This document shows positions 18,401-27,520 of a stretch of 62,054 bases of DNA, one piece after another. The notes under the pieces are model-generated. The model made no database searches and was not told the DNA's origin. It saw only the letters and a program-made list of their open reading frames with translations. Made by a program: the position numbers and the translations under genes. This stretch comes from Novosphingobium hassiacum (GTDB taxonomy: Bacteria; Pseudomonadota; Alphaproteobacteria; Sphingomonadales; Sphingomonadaceae): the NCBI RefSeq assembly GCF_014196055.1, contig NZ_JACICY010000004.1, forward strand, positions 1 through 62,054. The letters run 5' to 3'. Numbering within the stretch: position 1 is the first letter of the stretch; the number at the start of each line of letters is the position of its first letter.

Positions 18401-18838
18401 AGCGACTCCGCCGCTCCGGCGTAGTTCGATCGTCTGCCTCAGCTCGGCAAACTTCGCATCGACGCTTGCGCGAAGGCGCTGAAGGTTGGCCTGTTGCAGC
18501 GGATTGTCGCGCGTCAGATCGTGTATCTTGCCAAGGCTCAGACCGGTGCGATTGAGCGCGTCCCGGTAGGGATCGAGATACTTTTCGCTGCCCGTAAGCA
18601 GATAGCCGCGCTGCCCGGTCTCGGCATCCTGTACGGCCGAGAGCATGCGACCCAGCTCGGTGATGACCTCGTGCGTGTGCACCACGCGCCCGGTCTCGCC
18701 GCGCAAGTCCTGAATATTGGAGTAGGCCATCGCCCCGCTGATGACGAAGAACAGCAAGGCAGCGGCAACGCCAAGCGCGGTGCCGATCTGCATTCTGGAG
18801 CCACTGTTCGATGATTTGCGCAACAACGTCTGCGACAT
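15392..18838 (-). CDS. Membrane hybrid histidine kinase: CHASE3-GAF-HisKA-HATPase-REC-REC-REC
   Basis: I start the gene at ATG 18838 (1148 residues); the frame runs to 18967 but the extra part is not needed for the membrane anchor. A first membrane helix (~22-40) is followed by a CHASE3-like periplasmic sensor (~50-180; DAETGQRGYLLTGSEKYL is diagnostic). A second helix (~192-215), a GAF-like domain (~235-375) and a long Glu/Gln-rich coiled coil (~385-475) follow. The kinase core has its phospho-His at ~485 in ANMSHELRTPLN and a DTGIGI box. Three receivers follow, with Asp in VLDLGLPD, VLDLTLPD and LMDVMMPV. It is the first gene of the operon with cheR, cheB and the second hybrid kinase. The CHASE3 ligand is unknown. 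Confidence 0.9.
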   Translation of the reverse strand: MSQTLLRKSSNSGSRMQIGTALGVAAALLFFVISGAMAYSNIQDLRGETGRVVHTHEVITELGRMLSAVQDAETGQRGYLLTGSEKYLDPYRDALNRTGLSLGKIHDLTRDNPLQQANLQRLRASVDAKFAELRQTIELRRSGGVAAALSIVNTDRGKFEMDSIRSQIDDMRADERRLREARLVQMEAAYRSTILSGMLTALLGVVLSLAVGMLIHRETRLRQQQAWLQAGEVGLAQAMLGDKTVRELAESILDYLTSYLGAQASVLFKGEVGTFERVAAVGVPGDATVPRSFALREGLLGRVAAEGAPMLIDDVPPGYLTLGSALGRDNPRHLVIAPFNADGLVNAVIEFGFLQQVDGRVLTLLSRITQPVGVALRSARYRTELQNLLAETQRQSEEMQVQSEELRVTNEELEEQGRALKESAVRLEQQQVELEQTNSQLEEQAQLLETQRDDLARSSAAVELKARELEQASRYKSDFLANMSHELRTPLNSLLILSKLLGDNPHGNLSDEQTQYARTIQASGNDLLNLINDILDLSKIEAGHVEIRAEAVTLKRLASDLRQTFDPIASDRGVAFTIDIADEAPTSIATDRQRLEQILKNLLANAFKFTAEGAVALRMEAVDGDKLALTVSDTGIGISPEHQQAIFEAFRQADGAINRKFGGTGLGLSISRELARLLGGVITLASKPGEGSRFTVTIPVQYDPAQVEARAPAFGAGTSTTAPQVVPTVAARRATGALAQLPSLDDDRDRLEGTRRVLLVVEDDQTFAGIVCDLSRDAGFQCLVAGTAEEALDLARRFKPSAIVLDLGLPDQSGLSVLDRLKREDATRHIPIHVISGSDHQQTAFSLGAMGYLVKPVKREDLTHALGALEAQLTRTMRRVLVVEDDPVQRDAVGKLLAGPEVETIGAGTAAECLMLLREQTFDCMVLDLTLPDATGFSLLQALSEDGDHSFPPVIVYTGHDLSAEDEQQLRRYSSSIIIKGAKSPERLLDEVTLFLHQVVSELPPEQQKMIQQSRSRDAVLEGRRILIVEDDVRNVYSLVNILEPRGAKVVIARNGQEALDALAQGRGTPEEVDLVLMDVMMPVMDGLEATHRIRLDPRLSRLPVIMLTAKAMPDDQERCLAAGANDYMAKPLDVDKLLSLVRVWMPR

Positions 18839-19369
18839 CTGGACAAGAAGCCTTGCAAGGGAGCCAACTACAGTCACCCCTCGCTTCCAGGCCAGTGCAC
18901 ACCCAAACCAGAGCGGCAAAAAACAGGAACCGGCGGCAAGCCGCGTTCTAAACACCCATCGTGACAATTCGTTCCCGCACCGCGATTATCGTGTCCCCGG
19001 CATGGTGCAGCTTTTTGGGGTCACCGCTCACGGCCGGCCACGCCGACGCGATTGCCCGTGACATGCCGGCGCGCCGACAATCATGTGGATCCCTGTGAAG
19101 GTCTCACATCCTGCCCAGAAAGCGCGCCCTTCTCGCTCTAGAAGGCACCGGCGCCTGCAGCCCTATTGTTGGATGCAAGCCAACCCATGCGGCAGTCTAT
19201 GGACAAGAGATTTGGTAGTCGGGGTGGGATCCACAGGGCCGTTTAAGTGCATGATATATAAATATAATAAAGAGGGAACATCTGCAGATACCCCCGATGA
19301 TATTCCAAAAAACACGTCTGGGCGCTTTGCGTTGGCCGACTCATCATTCGAAGTTTATCGAACTATGAG
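18839..19369. other. Divergent intergenic region, kinase operon / ars operon
   Basis: About 530 bases contain no convincing gene. The right part (from ~19240) becomes A/T-rich and carries the putative ars promoter. The left part should hold the promoter of the signalling operon, which I could not recognise. Confidence 0.5.
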
Positions 19370-19397
19370 TTGACAGGCCCGTTTGCTTCTTTATTTC
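19352..19397 (+). promoter_or_regulatory. Candidate ars promoter with ArsR half-sites
   Basis: A TTGACA -35 hexamer at 19370-19375 is followed after 16 bases by TATTTC (19392-19397), a weak -10. Directly upstream, AGTT-tatcg-AACT (19352-19364) forms an inverted repeat of the size bound by ArsR dimers. Both sit just ahead of arsR and would allow autoregulation. The assignment is by inspection only. Confidence 0.4.
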
Positions 19398-19409
19398 GAT
19401 GTTTTTAGA

Positions 19410-19772
19410 ATGGTGGCGCGGATGGATATCAAGAGTGACACTCCCAATTGGGCTGTCGATGCTCTAGGCGCGCTTGCGCATGAAACTCGGCTGTCGGTGT
19501 TCCGCATGCTGGTCAAAGTCGGTCCCGACGGACTGATCGCAGGTGCGATCGCTGAACAGGCTGCAGTTCCGCCCTCAACGATGTCGCATCATCTAGCGAC
19601 TTTGGAGCGAGCCGGTCTGGTCCGTTCGGTTCGCGAGAGCCGGTTGATCCGCTATAGCGCCGACTTCAGCGGGATGCGCACGCTGCTCGCCTTCCTGATG
19701 CAGGATTGCTGCCGGGGGATGCCGGAAATGTGTGCCGACCTGCTCGGTGACGTCGCCTGCTCCGCCCCTTGA
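19410..19772 (+). CDS. arsR: ArsR-family metalloregulator
   Basis: The winged-helix repressor is about 120 residues, starting at ATG 19410 (or ATG 19422). Its core is typical: ALGALAHETRLSVFRML, then a recognition helix in PPSTMSHHLATLERAGLV and the wing. The classical ELCVCDL metal site in alpha-3 is absent (GAIAEQAAVPP instead). Cysteines instead cluster at the C-terminus (DCCRGMPEMC and the final AC), suggesting a C-terminal As(III) site like those of other atypical ArsRs. It should repress the arsR-arsC-acr3 operon and release DNA on arsenite binding. Confidence 0.9.
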   Translation: MVARMDIKSDTPNWAVDALGALAHETRLSVFRMLVKVGPDGLIAGAIAEQAAVPPSTMSHHLATLERAGLVRSVRESRLIRYSADFSGMRTLLAFLMQDCCRGMPEMCADLLGDVACSAP

Positions 19773-19803
19773 AAACCCGACAATCACGATGCGGAGTACA
19801 CCC

Positions 19804-20244
19804 GTGAATGACATCATCATCTACCATAACCCGGCGTGCGGCACCTCGCGCAATGCCTTGGCGATGATCCGCAACGCCGGAATCGAACCGCATGTGGTCG
19901 AGTATCTCAAGACCCCGCCGTCGCGCGCGATGCTCGAAAGCCTGATAGAGCGCGCAGGGATCAGCGCGCGCGCGCTGCTGCGCGAAAAGGGGACGCCCTA
20001 CGCCGAACTCGGGCTCGACGATCTCGCCCTCCCCGATGCCGATCTCATCGACGAGATGCTCGCGCATCCGGTCCTGATCAACCGGCCACTGGTCGTCTCG
20101 CCGCTTGGCGTATCGCTGTGTCGGCCCTCCGAACTGGTGCTCGACCTGCTGCCGGAAGGCCCGCGCGCAGCCTTTACGAAGGAGGATGGCGAAATGGTGA
20201 TCGACGCCGAAGGCAATCGCGTTGCTTCTGGGGCGAACGACTGA
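19804..20244 (+). CDS. arsC: Glutaredoxin-dependent arsenate reductase
   Basis: The enzyme reduces arsenate to arsenite in the cytoplasm using glutathione/glutaredoxin. [10 protein letters not shown] carries the catalytic Cys. The arginines equivalent to R60 (LLREKGTPY), R94 (NRPLVVS) and R107 (CRPSELV) of the E. coli protein are all visible, and the length (about 146 residues) fits. I favour GTG 19804, 7 bases after a GGAG; ATG 19789 is an in-frame alternative. It is preceded by arsR and ends 2 bp before the arsenite exporter gene. Confidence 0.93.
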   Translation: MNDIIIYHNPACGTSRNALAMIRNAGIEPHVVEYLKTPPSRAMLESLIERAGISARALLREKGTPYAELGLDDLALPDADLIDEMLAHPVLINRPLVVSPLGVSLCRPSELVLDLLPEGPRAAFTKEDGEMVIDAEGNRVASGAND

Positions 20245-20246
20245 TC

Positions 20247-21308
20247 ATGGCCACTTCTGCAAAGCACGAACGCCTGTCGTTCCTGGATCGCTACCTCACC
20301 TTGTGGATTTTCGTCGCCATGGCGCTCGGCATCGCGTTGGGAGTTACCTTCAAGGGGTTGCCCCGTGCCATCGAGAGTCTCTCATGGGGATCAACCAACG
20401 TGCCGATCGCCGTCGGCCTGATCGCGATGATGTTTCCGCCCTTCGCACGCGTCCGTTACGAGCAGTTGCCACGCGTGTTCGAGGATAAGCGCATTCTGGC
20501 GATCTCGTTGATCCAGAACTGGATCATCGGTCCGGTGCTGATGTTCGCGCTTGCGGTCCTGTTCCTGTCCGACAAACCCGAATACATGACCGGGCTGATC
20601 CTGATCGGCCTTGCGCGCTGCATCGCGATGGTCGTCGTGTGGAACCAACTGGCCAAGGGTGATACCGAATATGTCGCCGCGCTGGTGGCGTTCAACTCAA
20701 TCTTTCAGGTCCTGTTCTTCAGCGCCTACGCGTGGTTCTTTCTGACCTACCTGCCCCCGCTGTTCGGCCTGGCCGGAAGCGTCGTCGACGTGGATTTTTG
20801 GACCATCGCCGAAGCTGTGCTGATCTATCTGGGACTGCCGTTCCTGGCTGGGTATCTTACCCGCCGCTGGCTGACGAAGAGCCGTGGCAAGGTCTGGTAC
20901 GAACAGGCCTTTCTGCCGAAAATCGGCCCAGTGACGCTGATCGCGTTGCTGTTCACCATAGTCGCCATGTTCAGCCTCAAAGGCGGCGACATTATTGCCT
21001 TGCCGACCGACGCGATCCGCATTGCCATCCCTTTGACGATCTATTTCGTTGTGCAATTTACGATCAGCTTCTTCATGGGCAAGCTGATCGCCAGCGACTA
21101 TCCGCGCACCACGGCGGTCGCCTTCACAGCGGCAGGCAACAATTTTGAACTGGCGATCGCCGTCGCCATTGCCGCCTTCGGACTCGCCTCGCCAGTAGCG
21201 TTTGCCGCGGTGATCGGGCCGCTGGTCGAAGTGCCGGTCCTGATCGCGCTCGTCAATGTCGCGTTCTGGTTCGGGCGGCGCTGGTTTCCCGATACCGTCC
21301 CCGCCTGA
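20247..21308 (+). CDS. acr3: ACR3-type arsenite efflux permease
   Basis: The 353-residue inner-membrane carrier has ten predicted helices and exports As(III) using the proton gradient. The family-defining Cys in [19 protein letters not shown] (helix 4) and the Glu in [18 protein letters not shown] (helix 9) are both present. It directly follows arsC, completing a compact detoxification operon without arsH or arsA. The stop lies 4 bp from the convergent hlyD-like gene. Confidence 0.95.
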   Translation: MATSAKHERLSFLDRYLTLWIFVAMALGIALGVTFKGLPRAIESLSWGSTNVPIAVGLIAMMFPPFARVRYEQLPRVFEDKRILAISLIQNWIIGPVLMFALAVLFLSDKPEYMTGLILIGLARCIAMVVVWNQLAKGDTEYVAALVAFNSIFQVLFFSAYAWFFLTYLPPLFGLAGSVVDVDFWTIAEAVLIYLGLPFLAGYLTRRWLTKSRGKVWYEQAFLPKIGPVTLIALLFTIVAMFSLKGGDIIALPTDAIRIAIPLTIYFVVQFTISFFMGKLIASDYPRTTAVAFTAAGNNFELAIAVAIAAFGLASPVAFAAVIGPLVEVPVLIALVNVAFWFGRRWFPDTVPA

Positions 21309-21312
21309 TCGC

Positions 21313-22713
21313 CTACTTCTCGTGACCCGCCTGTGACACTGTGGTCTGGATCGGACTGAGCAGCCACGAGATGATCCGCCGTGATCCGGTGCGGATATCG
21401 GCGACCGCGCTCAAACCCGATGACAGTCTGACCGGCTTGCCGTCGACTTCGAGCGTGCTGCGATCGAGCCGGATGCGCACGACATACGTCGGACCGAGCT
21501 TCTGGTCGGGCACCGCGTCGCGGCTGAGCGAGATCACCTTGCCGGGGATCGTGCCGTAGCGCGTGAACGGGAAGGCATCGAGCTTAACGACGGCACTCTG
21601 GCCTTCGCGCACGAAGCCCGCATCCTTGTTGAGCACACGCGCCTCGATCTCGATCGCATCGTCGGTCGGGACGATGACCATCAAAGTACGCGCCGGTTCG
21701 ACCACGCCGCCGATGGTATGCACCGCCAATTGCTGCACCGTGCCATCGACGCTGGCGACGAGCCGCTGCAGCCCGGACACACGCGCGGCCTTGGTCACTT
21801 CCTCGCGCTTGAGGATCGCGTCGCTCTCCGCCACGGCAAGGTCGGCCAGCGCAACGCGGCGGGCCTGTTCACGGGTCTGGTCGATCTGACGCGACAGCTT
21901 GGTCGCTTCGGATAGCCCGCGCGATCGTTGCGCTGCGGCGACATCTCGGTCGCCCACCTCGGACCGGCGCTGGCGTTGCATTTCGAGCAGGCGCAGACCC
22001 GGTGCATAGCCCTTTTCGTCGAGCCGGTGCATTGCTGCAAGTTCGTGATCGAGAATCGGGATCGTCGCATCCAGCCTTGCGCGTGTCGCTTCAGCCGCAT
22101 CGGCATCGGACAGCGATGATCGCCGCGCAGCCTCTAGCCCGGCAACACCTGCGAGCACCTCGCCCACTTGCGCCTCTACCAACCTCCGCTGCGTCTCAGC
22201 AATCTCCGGCGGCGTGCCGGGAGGCGACACGAACTTCACCCGCGCGCCATTGCCGGAGAGCGCGTCCGCTATCGCGCGATTACGCGCGACGTCGAGTTCG
22301 ACGCTGAGCAAAGCCTTCTGCGCCTGCTGGAGTTCGGCGGTGGAGAGCGTCGTATCAAGCTCGATCAGCAGCTGCCCCCGCTTGACCCGGTCGCCATCCT
22401 TTACCCGAATTGCGCGGATTACGCCGGTTCCAGCCGATTGCACGATCTTGACGCTGCCGGTCGGGATGATCTTTCCGGGAGCAGATGCGACCACATCGAC
22501 CTTGCCCAGGATGAGCCAGAGGATGGTGACGACAAGCCCGGCCAGCAGCACCCAGCTGGTGATCCGACCCGTCGGCGAAACCGGCGTTTCGATAACTTCC
22601 AGCGCGGCGGGCAGGAAGTCGACATCGGATAGCGACCGCGCGCCCGCTTGCTTCGCACGATCCGCCCGAAGCGCCTCGCGTAGCACGCGGAAAGTGTGGG
22701 CCAAGCCGCTCAT
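21313..22713 (-). CDS. Type I secretion membrane fusion protein (HlyD family)
   Basis: I start this 466-residue protein at ATG 22713, overlapping the stop of the ABC exporter gene (ATGA). A single membrane helix (~52-72; VLLAGLVVTILWLILGKV) follows a cytoplasmic stub. Then come the lipoyl-like half-motif (GSVKIVQSAGTGVIRAIRV, KDGDRVKRGQLL), a long coiled-coil hairpin (~110-300) and a beta-barrel domain with VSLSRDAVPDQKLGPTY-like C-terminal sequence. HlyD proteins link the inner-membrane ABC exporter to TolC. It is the third gene of the tolC-ABC-hlyD operon. Confidence 0.92.
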   Translation of the reverse strand: MSGLAHTFRVLREALRADRAKQAGARSLSDVDFLPAALEVIETPVSPTGRITSWVLLAGLVVTILWLILGKVDVVASAPGKIIPTGSVKIVQSAGTGVIRAIRVKDGDRVKRGQLLIELDTTLSTAELQQAQKALLSVELDVARNRAIADALSGNGARVKFVSPPGTPPEIAETQRRLVEAQVGEVLAGVAGLEAARRSSLSDADAAEATRARLDATIPILDHELAAMHRLDEKGYAPGLRLLEMQRQRRSEVGDRDVAAAQRSRGLSEATKLSRQIDQTREQARRVALADLAVAESDAILKREEVTKAARVSGLQRLVASVDGTVQQLAVHTIGGVVEPARTLMVIVPTDDAIEIEARVLNKDAGFVREGQSAVVKLDAFPFTRYGTIPGKVISLSRDAVPDQKLGPTYVVRIRLDRSTLEVDGKPVRLSSGLSAVADIRTGSRRIISWLLSPIQTTVSQAGHEK

Positions 22714-24923
22714 ACTTGGGTTTCCGTTCCGATTCCGGCCATCGCCAACCCGGTCTGACGCCGATGCAGATCGGCGTAGCGGCCGCCTGCGCGCAACAGT
22801 TCTTCGTGCGTGCCGCGTTCGACGATGTGCCCCGCTTCCAGCGCGATAAGCTGGCTGCACTGGCGTACCGCCGACAGTCGGTGCGCGATGATCAGCACGG
22901 TCCGGCCCGCACTCATCGCCTTGAGATTGGCCTGGATGATTTCCTCACTCTCGGCATCGAGCGCGCTGGTCGCTTCGTCGAGGATCAGGATGCGCGGTTT
23001 AGTCACCAGCGCGCGCGCAATCGCCAACCGCTGACGCTGCCCGCCAGAGAAATTCGCACCGCGCTCTTCGACGATAGTGTCGTAGCTTTGTGGCAGGCGG
23101 ACCACGAAATCGTGCGCGCCCGCCAGTCTCGCCGCCTCCATCACCGCCTCAAGCGGCATCGCCGGATTGGACAGCGCGATGTTCTCACGAATCGAACGGT
23201 TGAACAGCAGATTCTCCTGCAAAACCACGCCGATCTGCCGCCGCAGCCACGACGGATCGATCTGCGCAATGTCCACCCCGTCGATCAGGATGCGCCCGCC
23301 TTGCGGCACATAGAGCCGCTGCAACAGCTTGGTCAGCGTCGATTTGCCAGAGCCGGACGAGCCGACGATGCCGAGCGAGGTGCCCGCTGCGATGTTCAAC
23401 TGAATGTCGTCGAGCGTCCAAGGCCCGTCGACCCCGTAGCGAAACTTGACGCCTTCGAAGGCGATGTCGCCCTTGATCGCTGGCAGTGCGGTGCGGCTGC
23501 CCGAACCGGGTTCGGTAGGCTGGTTGAGCACGTCCCCCAGCCGGGCGATCGCGATCCGGACCTGCTGGAAATCCTGCCACAACTGCGCCATGCGGATCAC
23601 CGGGCCAGACACGCGCTGGGCAAACATGTTGAACGCGACCAGCCCACCAACGGTTAGTTCGCGGTCGATCACCGCAGCCGCGCCGAAATAGAGGATCGCG
23701 GCCAGGTTCAGTTTCGAGATCAGCTGGATTAGCTGGCTGCCGGTATTGCCGAGGTTGATGACCCGCTGGCTGGCGTGGCTGTAGCCTGCCAGTTGCCGCT
23801 CCCACCGCTCCTGCCATTGCGGTTCGACGGCGCTTGCCTTGACCGTCTGGATGCCGCCGATGCTCTCGACCAGCAGCGCGTTGTTCGCGGCGGCGCGCTC
23901 GAACTTCTCCTCGATCCTCGCCTGCAGCGGCTTGGTCACCAGCAGCGCGACGAGCACGTAGCAGGGGATTGTCAAAACAGAGATGATGAACAGTTTGACC
24001 GAATAGACATACATCACGACGAGGAACACGATGGTGAACATCGGATCCACCAGTACCGTCAGCGAGGCGTTGGTCAGAAACTCGCGGATCGTTTCGAGCT
24101 GGCGAACGCGCATCGCGATATCGCCCACACGCCGCGCCTCGAAGTATCCGATCGGTAGTCCGAGCAGATGGCGGAACAGCTTTGCACCCAGCTCCACGTC
24201 GATCTTTTGGCTGGTCTGCGAGTAAAGCCGCGTACGCAGCCATCCGAACGCGGTTTCCCAAACCGAGACCGCGACATAGCCGATCGCCAGCACGGTCAGG
24301 GTGTCGATCGTATTGTGGACCAGCACCTTGTCGACCACGTTCTGGAAGAACAGCGGCGCGGCCAGCCCGAGCAGGTTGATAGCCAGCGTGATCAGCAAGA
24401 CCTCACCGATCAGCCGCCGGTACTTTATTATCTGCGGCACGAACCAGCTGACATCGAACCGCCCGGATTTGCCCGCGATGGACTCACGCGTGGTCACCAG
24501 CACGAGTTCGCCCGACCAGATCGTTTCGAGTTCGGCACGCGTCAGCTTACGGATGGACAGGGTGTTGGTGCCAGGCTCCGGCGTGGTCAGTTGAACCAGC
24601 ACCTCGTCACCTGACACTCGGCCCAGCAGAAACCAACCCTGCTGCCCGTTGGCGAGCGCTGGCAGCGGCGTCGTTTCGAGCTTGTCGAATGTCGTGCGGA
24701 TCGCACGCGCGCGAATACCCGCTTCACTGCCCTGCTGCTTGGCCAGGCGCAACAGATCGCCGTCCTCGATCGGACGGAAGTGCCCAAGCGAATGGCGCAG
24801 TTGTGCGGGATCGATCGCGATACGGTGGATCGCCAGCAACGCGGCAAAGGCGATCAACCCACTGTCGTCGGTATCCCGGCCAACGGTTTGTGCGGACGCG
24901 GAAGAGGTTTGGGTCTCGCTCAT
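22710..24923 (-). CDS. Type I secretion ABC exporter with degenerate C39-like domain (HlyB type)
   Basis: The 737-residue exporter begins with a C39 peptidase-like domain (~20-145). The catalytic Cys position is not Cys (FAALLAIHRIAID), so it should bind the unfolded substrate rather than cleave a leader, as in HlyB. Six membrane helices follow (~165-450). The ATPase then has Walker A GSSGSGKST, signature SGGQRQRLAIARAL and Walker B ILILDEATSALD. It is translationally coupled on both sides (ATGA overlaps at 24920 and 22710). RTX-like proteins are the usual cargo of this class, and the modular secreted protein encoded divergently is the obvious candidate substrate. Confidence 0.95.
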   Translation of the reverse strand: MSETQTSSASAQTVGRDTDDSGLIAFAALLAIHRIAIDPAQLRHSLGHFRPIEDGDLLRLAKQQGSEAGIRARAIRTTFDKLETTPLPALANGQQGWFLLGRVSGDEVLVQLTTPEPGTNTLSIRKLTRAELETIWSGELVLVTTRESIAGKSGRFDVSWFVPQIIKYRRLIGEVLLITLAINLLGLAAPLFFQNVVDKVLVHNTIDTLTVLAIGYVAVSVWETAFGWLRTRLYSQTSQKIDVELGAKLFRHLLGLPIGYFEARRVGDIAMRVRQLETIREFLTNASLTVLVDPMFTIVFLVVMYVYSVKLFIISVLTIPCYVLVALLVTKPLQARIEEKFERAAANNALLVESIGGIQTVKASAVEPQWQERWERQLAGYSHASQRVINLGNTGSQLIQLISKLNLAAILYFGAAAVIDRELTVGGLVAFNMFAQRVSGPVIRMAQLWQDFQQVRIAIARLGDVLNQPTEPGSGSRTALPAIKGDIAFEGVKFRYGVDGPWTLDDIQLNIAAGTSLGIVGSSGSGKSTLTKLLQRLYVPQGGRILIDGVDIAQIDPSWLRRQIGVVLQENLLFNRSIRENIALSNPAMPLEAVMEAARLAGAHDFVVRLPQSYDTIVEERGANFSGGQRQRLAIARALVTKPRILILDEATSALDAESEEIIQANLKAMSAGRTVLIIAHRLSAVRQCSQLIALEAGHIVERGTHEELLRAGGRYADLHRRQTGLAMAGIGTETQV

Positions 24924-26635
24924 GGCCGCGTAGTCTTTCTGCGTGCCGCTTGCCTCGGCTTGGGCGTTCCGACAGTTCCAGGGATGGGTGCCAGGTTCGG
25001 CGTCGTCGCAGGCTCGATCGCAGGCATCGCAGTTGCCGCTGCCATCTCGGGCGCAGCATCGGGCAACGACGGTTGTTCCAGATCGCGCTGCACGGCTGCG
25101 GGTCGCACCAGAGTGTCAAGACCACGCGCCACTTGCTCCCACGGCAGGCTACCGCGTCGGGCGGCTTTGCGTGTGTTGATCTCGGGATCGTAGAGCGGTG
25201 TCTGCGTCAGGATCGCGCCCACTTCGAGCAATCCGAGCTGGCGCAAGAGCGAGGCCTGAGCGACATAGAGATCGCGGCGCGTTGCGACCAAGGCGATTTC
25301 GGCCTCGCGCAGCGAACCATGCGCAAACAGCACATCGAACGTCGAGCGCAGGCCCGCGCGGTATTCCTCGAACGTGCCCTCGTCGAGTACGGCTGCAGCT
25401 TCGCGTTGCGCGTCCTGAATCACCAGGTTGCGCTGCGCGGTCATTACCGCGTTCCAGGCATTGACCACGCCCTGCACCATCGTACGGCGTGCGGCTTCGA
25501 TCCGCTCTCGATCGGCGCTGTTGCGATCGCGCGCCTGCTCGACCAGCGAGCCGACCCGCCCCCCCTGCGACAGCGGAACGGTCAGCACCGCCTGCCCGAT
25601 GAAATCCTGATCATCATTGCGCAGGTCGAAAGGCGAGGCCGGCCCGCCGATGCGGGCGATCCCGCGCAACGAAAGCGTCGGACGGGCCAAGGCGCGCGCC
25701 GCAGCAATCCGCGCACGCGATGCTCGTTCGGCAGCAATGGCCAGCGCTAGTTCGGGGTTCAGGCGCTGCGCCATATCGAAGGCAGCATCGAGCGATTGCG
25801 GCAATTGCGGCAGCGGCGGCTCTGGGGCCAGCGTACCGGGTTCTCGCCCCACCAGTGCAGCATAAGCAGAGCGATCCTGCGCCAGTTGCTGCTCGGCGAT
25901 GTTGGTCGTGGCGATCGCCGAATTGATCTGCGTTGCGGCCTGCGCGATGTCGGTGCGGGTGAGTTCGCCGGCTTCGCGGCGAGCAGTCACTTCCTGCAAC
26001 GTCGCCTCGAACTGCTTGAGGCTGGCTTTGCGCAAGCCCAGCGTGCGCACGTCGCGGCGAATGTCGGAATAAGCGATGATCACGCTCAGCAGCAGGTCGC
26101 CTTCGGTGACGCGCAAGTCCTCGCGCCCTGCATATATCGCCGCGCGCGCGGCGGCGGCTTCGGCGCTCGCCCTGCCTCCTGTGCTCAGCGGCTGATCGAC
26201 CACCAGTTCGGCGGAAAGCCGGTTCGAGGTGATCGTAGGCGAGGTAAGCTGGTCGACCAGCGGGCGATTGGCCTGCGTGATCCGACCCGGCACTGTCTTC
26301 GTATAGTTTCCGGTGATCTGAACCAGTGCCGAAGGTCGCAGGTCCGCCAGCGACTGCGCATAGTCCTCATCGGTTGCGCGCAATTCATAACGGCGCGCCT
26401 GCAACTCAGGAGCGCTACGATAAGCCGCATCAAGGGCGCTTGCCAACGTTTCGGTCGACGGGCCTTCGCTTTCATCGTCCGGCGAAACTTCGAGCCGAGG
26501 AACCTGCCAATCGCCCGAGACGCGCGTCGCGCCATCGGCACGGCGCGGGAAAGTAGGCGCAGTCATCGCGCTGGCCTGCGTCACGAGCAGGCTCGTCAAG
26601 ACGCCTGCAATCAGGCCCGATCGTGCGAAACGCAT
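24920..26635 (-). CDS. TolC-family outer membrane efflux protein
   Basis: Starting at ATG 26635, the 571-residue protein begins with a signal peptide ending near LLVTQASA. Two outer-membrane efflux repeats follow (LASALDAAYRSAPELQARR at the first, LDAAFDMAQRLNPELALAI at the second), each predicted as long helices plus beta strands. The C-terminus is Ala/Thr/Pro-rich and extended compared with TolC. It forms the outer-membrane channel of the type I system and is the first gene of that operon. Confidence 0.9.
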   Translation of the reverse strand: MRFARSGLIAGVLTSLLVTQASAMTAPTFPRRADGATRVSGDWQVPRLEVSPDDESEGPSTETLASALDAAYRSAPELQARRYELRATDEDYAQSLADLRPSALVQITGNYTKTVPGRITQANRPLVDQLTSPTITSNRLSAELVVDQPLSTGGRASAEAAAARAAIYAGREDLRVTEGDLLLSVIIAYSDIRRDVRTLGLRKASLKQFEATLQEVTARREAGELTRTDIAQAATQINSAIATTNIAEQQLAQDRSAYAALVGREPGTLAPEPPLPQLPQSLDAAFDMAQRLNPELALAIAAERASRARIAAARALARPTLSLRGIARIGGPASPFDLRNDDQDFIGQAVLTVPLSQGGRVGSLVEQARDRNSADRERIEAARRTMVQGVVNAWNAVMTAQRNLVIQDAQREAAAVLDEGTFEEYRAGLRSTFDVLFAHGSLREAEIALVATRRDLYVAQASLLRQLGLLEVGAILTQTPLYDPEINTRKAARRGSLPWEQVARGLDTLVRPAAVQRDLEQPSLPDAAPEMAAATAMPAIEPATTPNLAPIPGTVGTPKPRQAARRKTTRP

Positions 26636-27520
26636 GCGCCGCTCACTTAACCGTGTGGTCAGCGTAAGCGCAGGCGGCGAGCTGTACCGTCCTTTCGGAC
26701 CCTGCCCATGTGACAAGCACGCCTGTCGCCAAAGTTCTGGCTGACCGGGTCGCGAGCATTAATTCCTGCCTCCATTACTTCGTGTATTCAAAACCGCGCC
26801 GTCCACGGCTCGCGAACGGACGGCTCAATGCTCGCAACAGCATCCATCATATCTGCTTGGTACGACATGCCCCGCAGACGCCCCCAACCCGCAGGAATGA
26901 CTGCAGGGCGGCAGATCCGCATCCGTGGGTTTGGCCAGTAGTCCAACGTGAAGACAGATCAGTGACAGATCCATGAGCCTGCCAAGTCTAGTGTGCTGCG
27001 ACAAGAAACCGCCTGGCAGCATCGGTCACATATAGACCCTCTTGGTGTATAATTCGAAAATTACTTTATTATACAATCCTATAACCCGATAGATTACTTG
27101 ATTTCGACCAGATATCTCCGCTTTATTGTAAAATCTGCGCACCCGTCGGACACGATATCTCTACACCGTGACCCGTTCGATTGCCGATCTGTCCGACTAG
27201 CATCGACTCGCTACGCATGTTGCGTCGCCTCCCAGCCCGCCCACGCCCACCTTCATGACCGGTCAGGCGGGGTGCTGCCAGCACCGATGACCCAAGGTTT
27301 TGATGGATTCCCAATGGTCTGAGACGCCTTCTGCTCTACCGACAAGCGCGAAAGCGAATTCACGGATATGTCACGATTCTGACTAACGGCATGGTTAATA
27401 CTTTTGCGTCTTGAATATATTACGTATTGCCAGCCCATTTCTCCGTTTAATTCATCAATAATTCGAGAGATTACTTGATCGCCAAGTAGATCTCGCGATT
27501 GTTCACGAGGATATCCGATC
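26636..27520. other. Divergent regulatory region between the secretion operon and its probable substrate gene
   Basis: These 885 bases have no convincing gene. The right half is A/T-rich and carries repeated sequence: agattacttgat occurs at 27091-27102 and again at 27468-27479. ATAATTCGA occurs at 27049-27057 and 27458-27466, both times followed by ATTACTT. The second copy is about 40 bases upstream of the large secreted-protein gene. The repeats are candidate regulator sites. Confidence 0.45.

Noticed and set aside
19083..19373. 96-codon frame upstream of arsR
   Set aside because: It spans the A/T-rich promoter region, changes composition midway and has no family resemblance.
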